Shown here in pieces: positions 7,264 through 16,403 of a stretch of 56,864 nucleotides of DNA (the first letter of the stretch is position 1; each line of letters opens with the position of its first letter). The notes under the pieces were generated by a model. That model saw only the letters and a program-made list of their open reading frames with translations, did not search any database and had not been told where the DNA came from. The stretch comes from Candidatus Omnitrophota bacterium (GTDB taxonomy: Bacteria; Omnitrophota; Gorgyraeia; Zapsychrales; Zapsychraceae), in assembly GCA_018062515.1 (NCBI GenBank), contig JAGOSC010000007.1:1-56864 (forward strand), in the 5' to 3' direction. Both the position numbers and the translations under genes were made by a program.

Positions 7264-8937
7264 ATGTTAAATGTGATTAAAGAACAAATTGAAGAATTTT
7301 TTTTTGAAACTCTTTCATCCGCCTATCCCGATGTTAAAGATTGGCCGAAAATTGAGTTAGAAATCCCTGCCGATAAAAAACATGGCCATTTTTCCTGCAA
7401 TGTGGCTATGCGCATGGCCAAAGCATTTAAACAGCCGCCTCTGGCTACCGCCGAACGATTTAAAACAACGATTATTCAAACCTTAACCAAATCTAAGGTT
7501 AAAGATTATATTGATCAAGTGGAAGTTAAACATCCGGGATTTATTAATATCTTTCTCAAACCCCAGTCGATTGTCACTGTATTAAAAGAAATTTATGAGA
7601 ATGAGAAGACCTATGGATCTTTGACATTAGGACAAGGTCAAAAGGTTTGTATTGAATTTGTCAGCGCCAACCCGACGGGCCCGTTAAGTATAGCCCATGC
7701 CCGGCAAGCCGCTGTTGGTGATGCTTTGGGAAATGTTTTAAAGTACATCGGCTATGATGTGACCAAAGAATACTATGTGAATGATGGCGGGAATCAAATT
7801 AATATTTTGGGGCTTTCCATACAACTTAGATCCAAAGAAATACTCGGTGAGAAAATTGAATTCCCCGAAGATGGATATCAAGGCGAATATATCAAAGAGA
7901 TGGCACAACTATTTATGGATCAAAATCAAATTCGCACGATCAATGACTTAAATCAAGTTGAGGTCGGGAAATTCAAAAAGTTCGGCGTAGATTATTTGAT
8001 GGGCGTGATTGAAAAAGATTTAGAAGATTTTCACGTCCATTTTGATGTTTGGTCGAATGAATCTCAAATCGCGACGCGCGATAAAATTGAAGAAATGCTG
8101 GCATATCTCGGCGAAAAAGGTTTTCTATATGAAAAAGAAGGAGCGCTTTGGTTTCGATCGACAGATTTTGGTGACGACAAAGACCGCGTATTACAGAAAA
8201 GCGATGGTAGTTATACTTACATAACGCCAGACATTGTTTATCATAAAAATAAATTTGATCGTGGATTTAATAAAATCATCGACATCTTAGGCCCTGATCA
8301 TCATGGTTATATTTCGCGCCTGAAGGCCGCGGCCGAAGCCATGGGAAAGAATCGGGATGATTTGGAAGTGATGATTGTTCAGCTCGCTACTATTTTTCGT
8401 GACGGCCAAGCGATATCGATGTCGACTCGACGAGGACAATTTATAAGTTTGAGGGAAATTTTAGATGAAGTTGGAGCTGACGTGGCGCGTTATTTCTTCT
8501 TGATGCGGCATATCAAAGCTCATTTGGAATTTGATCTCGAATTAGCTAAAAAAGAATCGTCGGAAAATCCCGTGTATTATATTCAGTACGCATATGCGCG
8601 AATTAACAGTATTTATAAAAAAGCTAAGGAACAATCGATTTCCGCTGAGAAGAAAAATTTTGATTTATTAATTCTCGAGGAAGAACTTGAGTTGGTCCAA
8701 AATTTAGGACGATTCAGTGATTCTTTATTATTTTGTCATGATCAACTGGATCCTTATCCGCTTGGAAATTATTTATTTGAATTGGCTACCAGTTTTCACA
8801 AATTTTATGATCGTCATCGCGTGATTGAAGATAATAAGAAATTATCCGAACAACGGCTAGGTTTAGTTATGGCGACTCAAATCGTTCTGGCCAAAGGTAT
8901 GAGTCTTTTGGGAATTAGCCGTCCGGAAACAATGTAG
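7264..8937 (+). CDS. argS: Arginyl-tRNA synthetase
   Basis: A 557-residue class I synthetase that charges tRNA-Arg. The HIGH-type signature is SANPTGPLSIAHAR and the KMSKS-type loop is the degenerate AISMSTRRG, as is common in ArgRS. The N-terminal additional domain (residues 1-110) and the C-terminal DALR anticodon-binding domain with a YYIQYAYARI helix are both present, so the gene looks complete. I start it at the ATG at 7264 rather than the GTG at 7252, which lies inside the inverted repeat. The Shine-Dalgarno sequence is poor. Confidence 0.95.
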   Translation: MLNVIKEQIEEFFFETLSSAYPDVKDWPKIELEIPADKKHGHFSCNVAMRMAKAFKQPPLATAERFKTTIIQTLTKSKVKDYIDQVEVKHPGFINIFLKPQSIVTVLKEIYENEKTYGSLTLGQGQKVCIEFVSANPTGPLSIAHARQAAVGDALGNVLKYIGYDVTKEYYVNDGGNQINILGLSIQLRSKEILGEKIEFPEDGYQGEYIKEMAQLFMDQNQIRTINDLNQVEVGKFKKFGVDYLMGVIEKDLEDFHVHFDVWSNESQIATRDKIEEMLAYLGEKGFLYEKEGALWFRSTDFGDDKDRVLQKSDGSYTYITPDIVYHKNKFDRGFNKIIDILGPDHHGYISRLKAAAEAMGKNRDDLEVMIVQLATIFRDGQAISMSTRRGQFISLREILDEVGADVARYFFLMRHIKAHLEFDLELAKKESSENPVYYIQYAYARINSIYKKAKEQSISAEKKNFDLLILEEELELVQNLGRFSDSLLFCHDQLDPYPLGNYLFELATSFHKFYDRHRVIEDNKKLSEQRLGLVMATQIVLAKGMSLLGISRPETM

Positions 8938-8956
8938 CCTTAAAGCAAAGCAATTT

Positions 8957-10648
8957 ATGTCCAAAATCTGGAATATCAAAGCATCCAGTCCAACACTCCG
9001 AGACAAGCTCAGTCAATCGCTCGGAATACATCCTATCATTTCTCAACTTCTCATTAACCGATCCATTGAAGATCCTGATGAGGCGCGTCAATTCTTAAAT
9101 GCTGATTTGAATTCCCTTCATGATCCTTTTTTAATGAAGGGTATGCACAAGGCCGTTGAACGGATTCATCTTGCTGTTCAAAACAAAGAACGCGTGCTTG
9201 TTTTCGGCGACTATGACGTGGATGGTGTAACGTCTTCGGTTATCCTGAATAAAGCCTTAACGAAATTAGGTCTTGATTTGGTTCACCATATTCCTCATCG
9301 GATGACGGATGGATACGGTTTAAATCATGAAATTGCTGAATCGGCGTTTCAGCAAAAAGTCAGTTTGCTCATTACGATTGATTGCGGAATTACGGCCTAC
9401 GATGAGGTGGAATCGATCCGGAAAAAAGGAATTGATGTCATTATCATTGACCATCATGAGCCTTCGGACGGCGATTTGCCCAATGCCGTCGCTATTATCA
9501 ATCCAAAACAAAAAGATTGTCCCTATCCGTTTAAAGATTTAGCTTCCGTCGGTCTAGCCTTGAAAATTTCCTCGGCATTAACGAATCAAGTCGATAAAGA
9601 TTTATTATGTTTTGCCGCCTTGGGAACGGTGGCCGACGTTGTTCCTCTAAAAGGCGAAAATCGAACACTAGTTTATTTTGGTCTTAAATCCATTCACGAG
9701 ACCAACAATATTGGTTTGCGTGCCTTAGTCAAATCAGCCAAAATAAAAAAAGGACCGATCACGCCGTTTCATATTGGTTTTATTTTAGGTCCGCGCATCA
9801 ATGCGGCCGGACGAATGGGCACAGCGGAAACGTCTTTAAATTTATTTTTAAGTGATGATGAGACCCGCGTGGAAAATTTAGCCAAGGAGCTGGAAGTTCA
9901 TAATTTGGAAAGACAGAAGATGCAAAATGATACCATTGCCGAAGCCATTGATATCGTTGAGGAGCAAATCAATTTTAAAGATCAGAAAGTTATTGTGTTA
10001 AATAAAGAAGGTTGGCATAAAGGCGTTTTAGGTATTGTAGCGTCGCGATTAACGGATAAATATTTCCGGCCATCGATTGTCATATCAACTAAAGAAGGAA
10101 TTGGAACAGCGTCGTGCCGGTCGATTGACGGATTTCATATTCAAAATGCTTTACAAGAATGCCGGGGCGTTTTGGAAAATTATGGCGGGCATGAAGGCGC
10201 GGCGGGATTGACGATTAAACAAGATCAGATTGATCCGTTTAGAGAAATGATTAATACCGTTGCTCAACGGATTTTAGAAATAAAGAAATTAATTCCGGCC
10301 ATCAGTATTGAAAGCGAGATTCCGTTAAATCAGGTTGATATCAAGTTAGCGGATACGATTGAATCCATGCAGCCGTTTGGCGAAGGTAATCCTCAGCCAA
10401 TATTTTGTTCCAAAGGAGTCACCGTCAAAAGTTATCCGCAAATTCTCGGAAAAGCTACACTTAAATTTTGGATTGAACAGGGTGGGGAAACAATTTCAGC
10501 GGTCGGTTTTGGTATGGAAAAGTTTGCGGGATTAATACGTCCGGGTGAAAAGATTGATTTGGCTTATGAAATTTCCATTGATGATTGGAATAAAGCACCA
10601 CAAGCGCAGTTACGATTGAAAGATATTAAATTGAGCGATGAGAACTGA
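8957..10648 (+). CDS. recJ: Single-stranded-DNA exonuclease RecJ
   Basis: A 563-residue 5'-3' single-strand exonuclease used in recombination and mismatch repair. DHH-family motifs are visible: FGDYDVDGVTS (motif I), TIDCG (motif II), IIDHHEP (the DHH motif) and GTVADVVPL (motif IV). The DHHA1 domain carries NYGGHEGAAG near residue 410, followed by an OB-like C-terminal domain. Length is normal. It follows argS by 19 bp and converges with rpmB on the opposite strand, leaving only 4 bp between the stop codons. Confidence 0.95.
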   Translation: MSKIWNIKASSPTLRDKLSQSLGIHPIISQLLINRSIEDPDEARQFLNADLNSLHDPFLMKGMHKAVERIHLAVQNKERVLVFGDYDVDGVTSSVILNKALTKLGLDLVHHIPHRMTDGYGLNHEIAESAFQQKVSLLITIDCGITAYDEVESIRKKGIDVIIIDHHEPSDGDLPNAVAIINPKQKDCPYPFKDLASVGLALKISSALTNQVDKDLLCFAALGTVADVVPLKGENRTLVYFGLKSIHETNNIGLRALVKSAKIKKGPITPFHIGFILGPRINAAGRMGTAETSLNLFLSDDETRVENLAKELEVHNLERQKMQNDTIAEAIDIVEEQINFKDQKVIVLNKEGWHKGVLGIVASRLTDKYFRPSIVISTKEGIGTASCRSIDGFHIQNALQECRGVLENYGGHEGAAGLTIKQDQIDPFREMINTVAQRILEIKKLIPAISIESEIPLNQVDIKLADTIESMQPFGEGNPQPIFCSKGVTVKSYPQILGKATLKFWIEQGGETISAVGFGMEKFAGLIRPGEKIDLAYEISIDDWNKAPQAQLRLKDIKLSDEN

Positions 10649-10652
10649 TCAA

Positions 10653-10880
10653 CTAAGCTTTAATCGCTCGGCCTTTTTGAATACAGCATACGCAAACTAG
10701 AGCTCGTTTTACTGATCCATTCAGGATGATTTTGATGTGCTGAAGATTAGGATAAAATCGACGAAGTGTTTTTCCAAGAATTTTAGAACCAGCACCGCCT
10801 GTTCTTTTGATTTGACCACGTCGTTTATACTTGTTGCCCGGTTGGGCGCCTTTATCGCAGAGTATACAAATTCTAGCCAT
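10653..10880 (-). CDS. rpmB: Large ribosomal subunit protein bL28
   Basis: A 75-residue basic ribosomal protein on the minus strand. It opens with MARICILCDKG, has the RTGG and RRFYPNLQ segments typical of L28, and carries a zinc-type pair of CxxC motifs (CILC and CVCC). A GAGGA ribosome binding site stands 8 bases upstream and a near-consensus promoter precedes it. It stands alone; rpmG is not adjacent. It is the only convincing minus-strand protein gene in the window. Confidence 0.95.
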   Translation of the reverse strand: MARICILCDKGAQPGNKYKRRGQIKRTGGAGSKILGKTLRRFYPNLQHIKIILNGSVKRALVCVCCIQKGRAIKA

Positions 10881-10914
10881 ATTTCTATTCCTCGGTTTAA
10901 GTATTGAAAATAAA

Positions 10915-10942
10915 AGTATACTTAAATTAAAATTTTTGTCAA
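10915..10942 (-). promoter_or_regulatory. rpmB promoter
   Basis: Reading the minus strand, TTGACA (10942-10937) is followed by a 16-bp spacer and TATACT (10920-10915). This places transcription initiation about 28 bases before the rpmB start codon. Both hexamers are close to the sigma-70 consensus, as expected for a ribosomal protein gene. Confidence 0.75.
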
Positions 10943-11015
10943 GATTATATTTTTATTAACATGAATTTTCATAAGTATTTGATATATAACAATTTATAAG
11001 AACGGAGAATTACCG

Positions 11016-12755
11016 ATGAACCCGTCTCAAACAGTATCTCTCGCATTTGATCAACTCACGCCATTTCAGCCAAGACAATTTATTCCTTCCAGAATCGACT
11101 TAACGGATATTGAAAATATCAAAACACTGTATCAAAAATTGATCGATCGAAAAATCAATAATGAAAAAGAATTTGAACAGTGGATTTTAGATCGCTCGGA
11201 ATTGAATGCGGGATTGGAACAAGCGGGCGCCATTCTCTATATACGTATGACTTGTCAAACAGATGATGAGTCCAGAGCTAAGGCATACACTCGTTTTATT
11301 GAAGAGGTTTCGCCGGCTGTGAAACCTTTGGATGACCAATTGAACAAGATGTTCTTAGAATTAAAAAATAAATATGCTTTGAATGAAGATCGCTACGCGA
11401 TTTATACGCGGGATATAAAAACACAAGTCGAACTTTTTACTCCGAAAAACATTGAATTACAAACGCAAGTGGAATTGCTCTCTCAGGAATATCAAAAAAT
11501 TTGCGGGGCAATGACGGTTCATTTTAACGGAAAAGATCACACCATGCCGGAAATGTCTAAGTATTTATTGGAACAAAATAGGGAGTTACGTGAAAAGGCC
11601 TGGCGCGCGACGAGCGAACGGCGTCTTCAAGATAAAGATAAGCTTGAAGATTTATTTGAAAAAATGTTAGGTATTCGTCATCAAATTGCTCTTAACGCCG
11701 GTTTTAAAAATTTTATGGAATATAAATTCCGCGCTTTGCATCGATTCGATTATACGCCGGAAGATTGTAAACAATATCATCGGACGATCGAGAAAACCGT
11801 GGTTCCATTGTGGTCGCAAATTTGCCAGAGAAGAAAGAATGAAATGAAGGTATCTAACCTTCGTCCATGGGATGGCGAAGTTGATCCGTTAGGGCGGGCA
11901 CCTTTAAAACCGTTTGAACAAGTCAATGACTTGATTGCCAAGTGCAAGAAAATATTTCATCTGGTCGATCCCGATTTTGGGAAATATTTTGATTCTATGG
12001 CGGAAAGCGGCATGCTGGATTTAGCGTCGAGAAAAGGAAAAGCCCCCGGCGGTTATCAGACCAGTTTGGATGAATCAAGGCGTCCATTTATTTTTATGAA
12101 TGCCGTCGGAATGGATGGCGATATTAATACTTTACTGCACGAAGGCGGGCATGCTTTTCATACATTAAGTTGCCGGCACGATCCTTTAGTTGATTACCGT
12201 CACGGGCCTATGGAGTTTAATGAGGTTGCTTCGATGGCCATGGAATTATTAGCGGGTGAATATCTGGATGAATTTTATTCCAAAGAAGAAAAACAGCGTT
12301 CCAGAGAAAATCATTTGGAAGATATCGTGTATGTGCTGGCTTGGGTGGCAACGATTGACAGTTTTCAGCATTGGATTTATGAAAACCCAACACATACCAG
12401 AGAACAGCGACGGGAAATGTGGGTGAACATCCGGCGCAGCTTTAGCGGCGGAGTATTTGATTGGGCTGGTTTAGAAGCGGCGGAGAATTATTTGTGGCAT
12501 CGGCAGCTGCATATTTTTGAAGTACCTTTTTATTATATTGAATATGGAATCGCGCAGCTGGGCGCTTTGCAAGTATGGCAAAATGCCAAGAAAAATTGGA
12601 AAAAAGCGGTACAGGATTATAAAAGCGGTTTAGAATTGGGAGGGGCAAAACCTCTTCCGGAGATATATGCAAAGGCAGGAATTAAGTTTGATTTCTCGGA
12701 ACGTATTATTAGCCCTCTTATGGAGGCGGTTAAGGCGGAATTAAAACTTAGCTAA
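11016..12755 (+). CDS. Oligoendopeptidase, M3 family (PepF-like)
   Basis: A 579-residue cytoplasmic zinc endopeptidase that cleaves short peptides. The HExxH site is LLHEGGHAFH near residues 375-384, and the downstream Glu ligand lies in the FNEVASMAMELL helix. The family-typical all-helical N-terminal half is present and there is no signal peptide. The start has a CGGAGA ribosome binding site. It is transcribed away from rpmB across a 135-bp divergent spacer. Its length and a C-terminal YYIEYGIAQLGALQ segment fit the PepF/M3B branch. Confidence 0.92.
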   Translation: MNPSQTVSLAFDQLTPFQPRQFIPSRIDLTDIENIKTLYQKLIDRKINNEKEFEQWILDRSELNAGLEQAGAILYIRMTCQTDDESRAKAYTRFIEEVSPAVKPLDDQLNKMFLELKNKYALNEDRYAIYTRDIKTQVELFTPKNIELQTQVELLSQEYQKICGAMTVHFNGKDHTMPEMSKYLLEQNRELREKAWRATSERRLQDKDKLEDLFEKMLGIRHQIALNAGFKNFMEYKFRALHRFDYTPEDCKQYHRTIEKTVVPLWSQICQRRKNEMKVSNLRPWDGEVDPLGRAPLKPFEQVNDLIAKCKKIFHLVDPDFGKYFDSMAESGMLDLASRKGKAPGGYQTSLDESRRPFIFMNAVGMDGDINTLLHEGGHAFHTLSCRHDPLVDYRHGPMEFNEVASMAMELLAGEYLDEFYSKEEKQRSRENHLEDIVYVLAWVATIDSFQHWIYENPTHTREQRREMWVNIRRSFSGGVFDWAGLEAAENYLWHRQLHIFEVPFYYIEYGIAQLGALQVWQNAKKNWKKAVQDYKSGLELGGAKPLPEIYAKAGIKFDFSERIISPLMEAVKAELKLS

Positions 12756-12850
12756 AATTCTGACTTTTTAGTTTCTAAAATTTTAATTATAGTATATGAT
12801 CTTAGGTATAATTATTTAATAGATTTTAAATAAGATGAGAGGTTGAACTT

Positions 12851-13507
12851 ATGAAAATAAGAATGTTTATTTTTTCCCTGATATCCCTTTTTTTGATCAC
12901 ACCATCCACGCAGGCCATCGAAGGTCTTTTGGCCACACCCGAAACAATTTTACAATTAAGAAAAGATTTACGTGATAATCACATCCGTGTCGGCTACACC
13001 CGACTTCATGAAATTATTGAGAATTACGGAAAGGCATTATCTATCACGGATGATGACCGAAGAGTCGTTTTTGAGTATGATGATATCCGTACGGAGTTTG
13101 TAAAAAATCGGCTTTGGCGCTCATGGACATATGATGGTTTTCGTAAGCCGGTTTATACTCAAGATGTGGATAAATTAAGATTCGATTTAGAAAGTGAAGA
13201 GTTGGTTGGAGATAATATTACGATTGCCAAAATAGTCAAAGATTATGGTGAACCTACCGAATCCGCTGTTTCCGAAGAAGATGGGCAAGAGACAGTATAT
13301 TATTATGGAGATATTAAGCTCGTTTTCGAAAATGTTTTTGTTTTACGCAGTTGGAAAGCCCAAAATTTAGCTGACAATGCTCCTGCCGAAGGTAATATAA
13401 GTACACCGGAAATAGTAGCTAACACAGTCGCACCGGAAGCAACAAAAAAAGTCACACCAGAACCAACGACTAAAACTACACCGGAAGTAGCCAATCAGGG
13501 AAAGTAA
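12851..13507 (+). CDS. Secreted protein with a duplicated domain
   Basis: A 218-residue protein with a cleavable signal peptide (hydrophobic residues 5-18, likely cleavage after TQA). The mature part holds two related units: residues about 45-95 (L-E-I-YGK...VFEYDDIRTEFV...LWRSW) and 120-170 (I-V-K-DYGE...VYYYGDIKLVF...VLRSW), each ending in an RSW motif, which points to an internal duplication. The last 40 residues are a low-complexity Thr/Pro/Glu tail. Family unknown. It is followed by a clear intrinsic terminator, so it is probably a single-gene unit. Confidence 0.78.
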   Translation: MKIRMFIFSLISLFLITPSTQAIEGLLATPETILQLRKDLRDNHIRVGYTRLHEIIENYGKALSITDDDRRVVFEYDDIRTEFVKNRLWRSWTYDGFRKPVYTQDVDKLRFDLESEELVGDNITIAKIVKDYGEPTESAVSEEDGQETVYYYGDIKLVFENVFVLRSWKAQNLADNAPAEGNISTPEIVANTVAPEATKKVTPEPTTKTTPEVANQGK

Positions 13508-13530
13508 TAGGACGATTTAAAAATATTGAT

Positions 13531-13565
13531 AGCCCACCTATTGAATCTCTCTAGGTGGGCTTTTC
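13531..13565 (+). terminator. Rho-independent terminator
   Basis: A perfect 10-bp stem (AGCCCACCTA / TAGGTGGGCT) with an 11-base loop is followed by a short T-run. It ends the transcript of the secreted duplicated-domain protein, 24 bp after its stop. Confidence 0.85.
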
Positions 13566-13599
13566 ATTCGAAATGTATAAATTTTCAAAGGAGAAGTTG

Positions 13600-14262
13600 A
13601 TGAAATTAGCAGATCATTTTTTATCTCGATTGGCATTGACGGCTTACTTTTTTTTGATTTGTTCAGGTGCTTATGCCCAGAATAATGTAGAAAATCGGGT
13701 TCAGGCGCTTGAAGAATATGTTGAGACATTTCAGCCCACCTTAGTCAAATTTTCAGAAGAACTTCAAAATAATATTCAGGATTACACAAAACAATTAGAA
13801 CAAAATTTGGAAAATTTTTCCGCTGGTCTTCAAACGCAAGTGAATACGCAGATAAAAGAATTAAAAAGAGGTGTCATCGTTTTAGATCCCAGTACGCCCG
13901 CGTTTCAAAGTGTAGATACAAACGGCGGCCAATTTTTAGTTTCGATTGACCGCGTCGAGCAAATGCCCAGCGGTTCATTCAGATTATACTTAAATATAGG
14001 AAATTTAAATAACGCGGATTATAAAGGTTTTAAGATTAATATCGTATGGGGAAAGAAATTTTATGCCGGATATACACAAAAGATAGAGGAATGGCGCGAT
14101 ACGTTAAAAGGCGCGGAGTACACGTTTGACGGCACCTTGACGCGCGGCGCTTGGAATCAAGCCCAATTAGATATCCAAGTTCCTGATTCCAGTGATTTAG
14201 GATATATTGAATTTGAAATGGTCGTTTTGTCCGTCGAGCTTCAATCAGCTGTCACCCAATAA
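13600..14262 (+). CDS. Secreted coiled-coil protein
   Basis: A 220-residue protein with a signal peptide (hydrophobic residues 8-24, cleavage near AYAQ). The mature N-terminus is a coiled coil of about 75 residues rich in Gln, Glu and Asn, followed by a beta-rich domain of about 130 residues. I start it at the ATG at 13600 because of the AAAGGAGA ribosome binding site there; an upstream in-frame start would lie inside the preceding terminator. The next small secreted protein follows after one base, so the pair probably work together in the periplasm or at the surface. No family recognised. Confidence 0.75.
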   Translation: MKLADHFLSRLALTAYFFLICSGAYAQNNVENRVQALEEYVETFQPTLVKFSEELQNNIQDYTKQLEQNLENFSAGLQTQVNTQIKELKRGVIVLDPSTPAFQSVDTNGGQFLVSIDRVEQMPSGSFRLYLNIGNLNNADYKGFKINIVWGKKFYAGYTQKIEEWRDTLKGAEYTFDGTLTRGAWNQAQLDIQVPDSSDLGYIEFEMVVLSVELQSAVTQ

Positions 14263-14263
14263 T

Positions 14264-14590
14264 ATGATATTCCGTAAAGAAATCAGCTTTCTTATTTTAT
14301 TGTTAAGCCTCGGCGTCAGTCAACCGTCTTTGGCTCAAGATTTCAAGCGGTTTGATGAAAAACGCGGATATGATATTTATTTTCGTAGCGGTGAGAATCA
14401 TATGTCGGTCGTGGAAGATGTAAGTATTTTGGGTTTTCAGCAAATCGCAGAAAAAGAATTTTTGATTGTTAAATCAAAAGGCTTTAAGTTATCGGATGAC
14501 GCCGGATATATTTTATTCGATTCGATTATTGCCATCCTCCCGGAAAATGATTTTAGAATCCGAAAAAGTGATTCTATTCAAGTCAGATAG
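14264..14590 (+). CDS. Small secreted protein
   Basis: A 108-residue product with a signal peptide (hydrophobic FLILLLSLG, likely cleavage after SLA). The mature part of about 85 residues is strand-rich. The ATG at 14264 follows the upstream stop codon by one base, implying translational coupling to the secreted coiled-coil gene. I do not recognise the family. The NUDIX gene begins 8 bases after its stop. Confidence 0.65.
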   Translation: MIFRKEISFLILLLSLGVSQPSLAQDFKRFDEKRGYDIYFRSGENHMSVVEDVSILGFQQIAEKEFLIVKSKGFKLSDDAGYILFDSIIAILPENDFRIRKSDSIQVR

Positions 14591-14598
14591 AGTTTTTA

Positions 14599-15159
14599 AT
14601 GAGTAAACGCAAGAGTAAGGCCAACAAAAAAATTCTCGTCGAAGGCCGATTTTTGCGTTTTGTAAAAACAGCTGATTGGGAATACGTCGAACGGATTAAT
14701 TGCAGCGATATTGTGATCATTGTGGCTATGACCGAAGATGAGAAGGTTATTTTGGTTGAACAATATCGCCCCCCGGTTAAGAAATTTGTAATTGAATTTC
14801 CCGCCGGGTTGATTAATGATCAGCCATCCAGAAAGCATGAATCCATAATGGCTGGTGCCAAACGGGAGTTATTGGAAGAAACGGGTTATCGCGCTAAAAA
14901 AATGGTTAAAATCACCGATGGTCCAACGTCGGGCGGTTCGAGCGCGGATATTGTCACGATATTCAGGGCTTATGGTTTAGAAAAAGTAGGGCAAGGTGGT
15001 GGTGATGAAACGGAAGCGATCAAGATCCATGAAGTTCCAATAAGAAATATTGATCGGTGGTTGCAGAACCAGGGTAAGAAAGGCCGCTTAATTGAACCTA
15101 AAATTTACACTGGACTTTATTTCTTAAAGAATTATAATAAATTTTCTCGCAAAAAATAA
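14599..15159 (+). CDS. NUDIX hydrolase, ADP-ribose pyrophosphatase-like
   Basis: A 186-residue NUDIX hydrolase. The NUDIX box (Gx5Ex7REUxEExGU) runs from about residue 74 to 101, with an expanded spacing before the AKRELLEETGY core. The upstream VEQYRPPV and EFPAGLI segments are typical of the ADP-ribose pyrophosphatase (NudF-like) subgroup, which hydrolyses ADP-ribose or ADP-sugars to AMP and sugar phosphate. The substrate is not provable from sequence. No signal peptide. Confidence 0.88.
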   Translation: MSKRKSKANKKILVEGRFLRFVKTADWEYVERINCSDIVIIVAMTEDEKVILVEQYRPPVKKFVIEFPAGLINDQPSRKHESIMAGAKRELLEETGYRAKKMVKITDGPTSGGSSADIVTIFRAYGLEKVGQGGGDETEAIKIHEVPIRNIDRWLQNQGKKGRLIEPKIYTGLYFLKNYNKFSRKK

Positions 15160-15231
15160 TTCTGATTTTCAAAAATCATGATATAGTTCAAGCGTTTCTT
15201 AATTGTAATCGGTAAAAAGGAGTGTTTTTAA

Positions 15232-16281
15232 ATGAGTAATATTGCTGAATTGTTAGGCGATCAAGCCAAAAATTTATTGGATCATCAATGTAAAACCATT
15301 TCCAAAGAATCACTTACGCTTCCCAGTCCTGATTTTGTCGACGACATATTTATAAATTCAGATCGTTCGAACACCGTTTTAAGAAATTTACAATCTCTAT
15401 ATGATCATGGACGCTTAGGCGGAACTGGTTATTTATCAATTTTGCCCGTCGATCAGGGAATTGAACACACCGCTGGCGCTTCATTCGCGCCGAATCCAAT
15501 GTATTTTGATCCGGAAAATATTATCAAATTAGCCTATGAAGGCGGATGTAATGCGGTTGCATCTACCCTGGGTGTTCTGGGTTTATATTCACGCAAATAT
15601 GCGCATCGCATTCCATTTGTTTTAAAAATTAATCATAATGAACTTTTAACATATCCGAATAAGCATGATCAACGTTTATTTGCGGATGTTGAACAAGCCT
15701 ATGATATGGGAGCTGTCGGTATCGGGGCGACGATTTATTTCGGTTCTCAAGAATCCTCAAGACAAATCGAAGAAATTTCTGCTCAATTTAAAAGAGCCCA
15801 TGAACTTGGATTGTTCACTATATTATGGTGCTACACGCGAAATAATGCGTTTACAACACCGGAAAAAGATTATCATGTGTCAGCAGATATTACAGGTCAA
15901 GCGAATCATCTTGGCGTAACCATTGGCGCGGATATCATTAAACAAAAACTTCCGGAAAATAATGGCGGATTTAATGCGATTAAATTCGCAAAAACGCATA
16001 AACTCGTTTACAGCCAGCTTTCCAGTGATCATCCGATCGATTTATGCCGTTATCAAGTCGCTAATTGCTACATGGGAAAAATTGGTTTGATTAATTCCGG
16101 CGGTGCGTCGGGAAGTAATGATTTTCAAGAAGCAGCCATTACAGCGGTTATTAATAAAAGAGCTGGCGGCATGGGATTAATTTCCGGTCGAAAAGCATTT
16201 CAACGGCCTATGGCCGAAGGTGTAAAGCTGCTTAATTTGATTCAAGATGTTTATTTATCAAAAGAAATTACTGTAGCTTAA
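15232..16281 (+). CDS. fbaB: Class I fructose-bisphosphate aldolase (DhnA/FbaB type)
   Basis: A 349-residue Schiff-base aldolase of the archaeal/DhnA type that interconverts fructose 1,6-bisphosphate with DHAP and glyceraldehyde 3-phosphate. The LPVDQGIEHTAG segment, the LKINHNE strand and the late phosphate-binding INSGGASG motif match E. coli FbaB, whose length is nearly identical. A strong AAAAGGAG ribosome binding site precedes the ATG. It is a single-gene unit closed by a perfect terminator hairpin. Confidence 0.93.
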   Translation: MSNIAELLGDQAKNLLDHQCKTISKESLTLPSPDFVDDIFINSDRSNTVLRNLQSLYDHGRLGGTGYLSILPVDQGIEHTAGASFAPNPMYFDPENIIKLAYEGGCNAVASTLGVLGLYSRKYAHRIPFVLKINHNELLTYPNKHDQRLFADVEQAYDMGAVGIGATIYFGSQESSRQIEEISAQFKRAHELGLFTILWCYTRNNAFTTPEKDYHVSADITGQANHLGVTIGADIIKQKLPENNGGFNAIKFAKTHKLVYSQLSSDHPIDLCRYQVANCYMGKIGLINSGGASGSNDFQEAAITAVINKRAGGMGLISGRKAFQRPMAEGVKLLNLIQDVYLSKEITVA

Positions 16282-16298
16282 GTATTTATTGGTATTTG

Positions 16299-16345
16299 AA
16301 AAGGAGTTATTATCATTTCGAAAATGGTCATAACTCCTTTTTCTT
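16299..16345 (+). terminator. Rho-independent terminator after fbaB
   Basis: A perfect 12-bp stem (AAAAGGAGTTAT / ATAACTCCTTTT) that extends imperfectly toward the loop is followed by T-rich sequence. The A-run on the 5' side and U-run on the 3' side make it potentially bidirectional. Confidence 0.85.
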
Positions 16346-16349
16346 TCTA

Positions 16350-16358
16350 TGATATAAT
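16350..16358 (+). promoter_or_regulatory. Putative extended -10 promoter element
   Basis: TGATATAAT is a perfect TATAAT with the TGn extension, directly after the fbaB terminator and 46 bp before the nitroreductase gene. No convincing -35 hexamer is present, which extended -10 promoters can tolerate. Confidence 0.45.
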
Positions 16359-16403
16359 CCCACCAGATTATTAACTTCGACACACCGATGATAAGGTTTT
16401 AAA

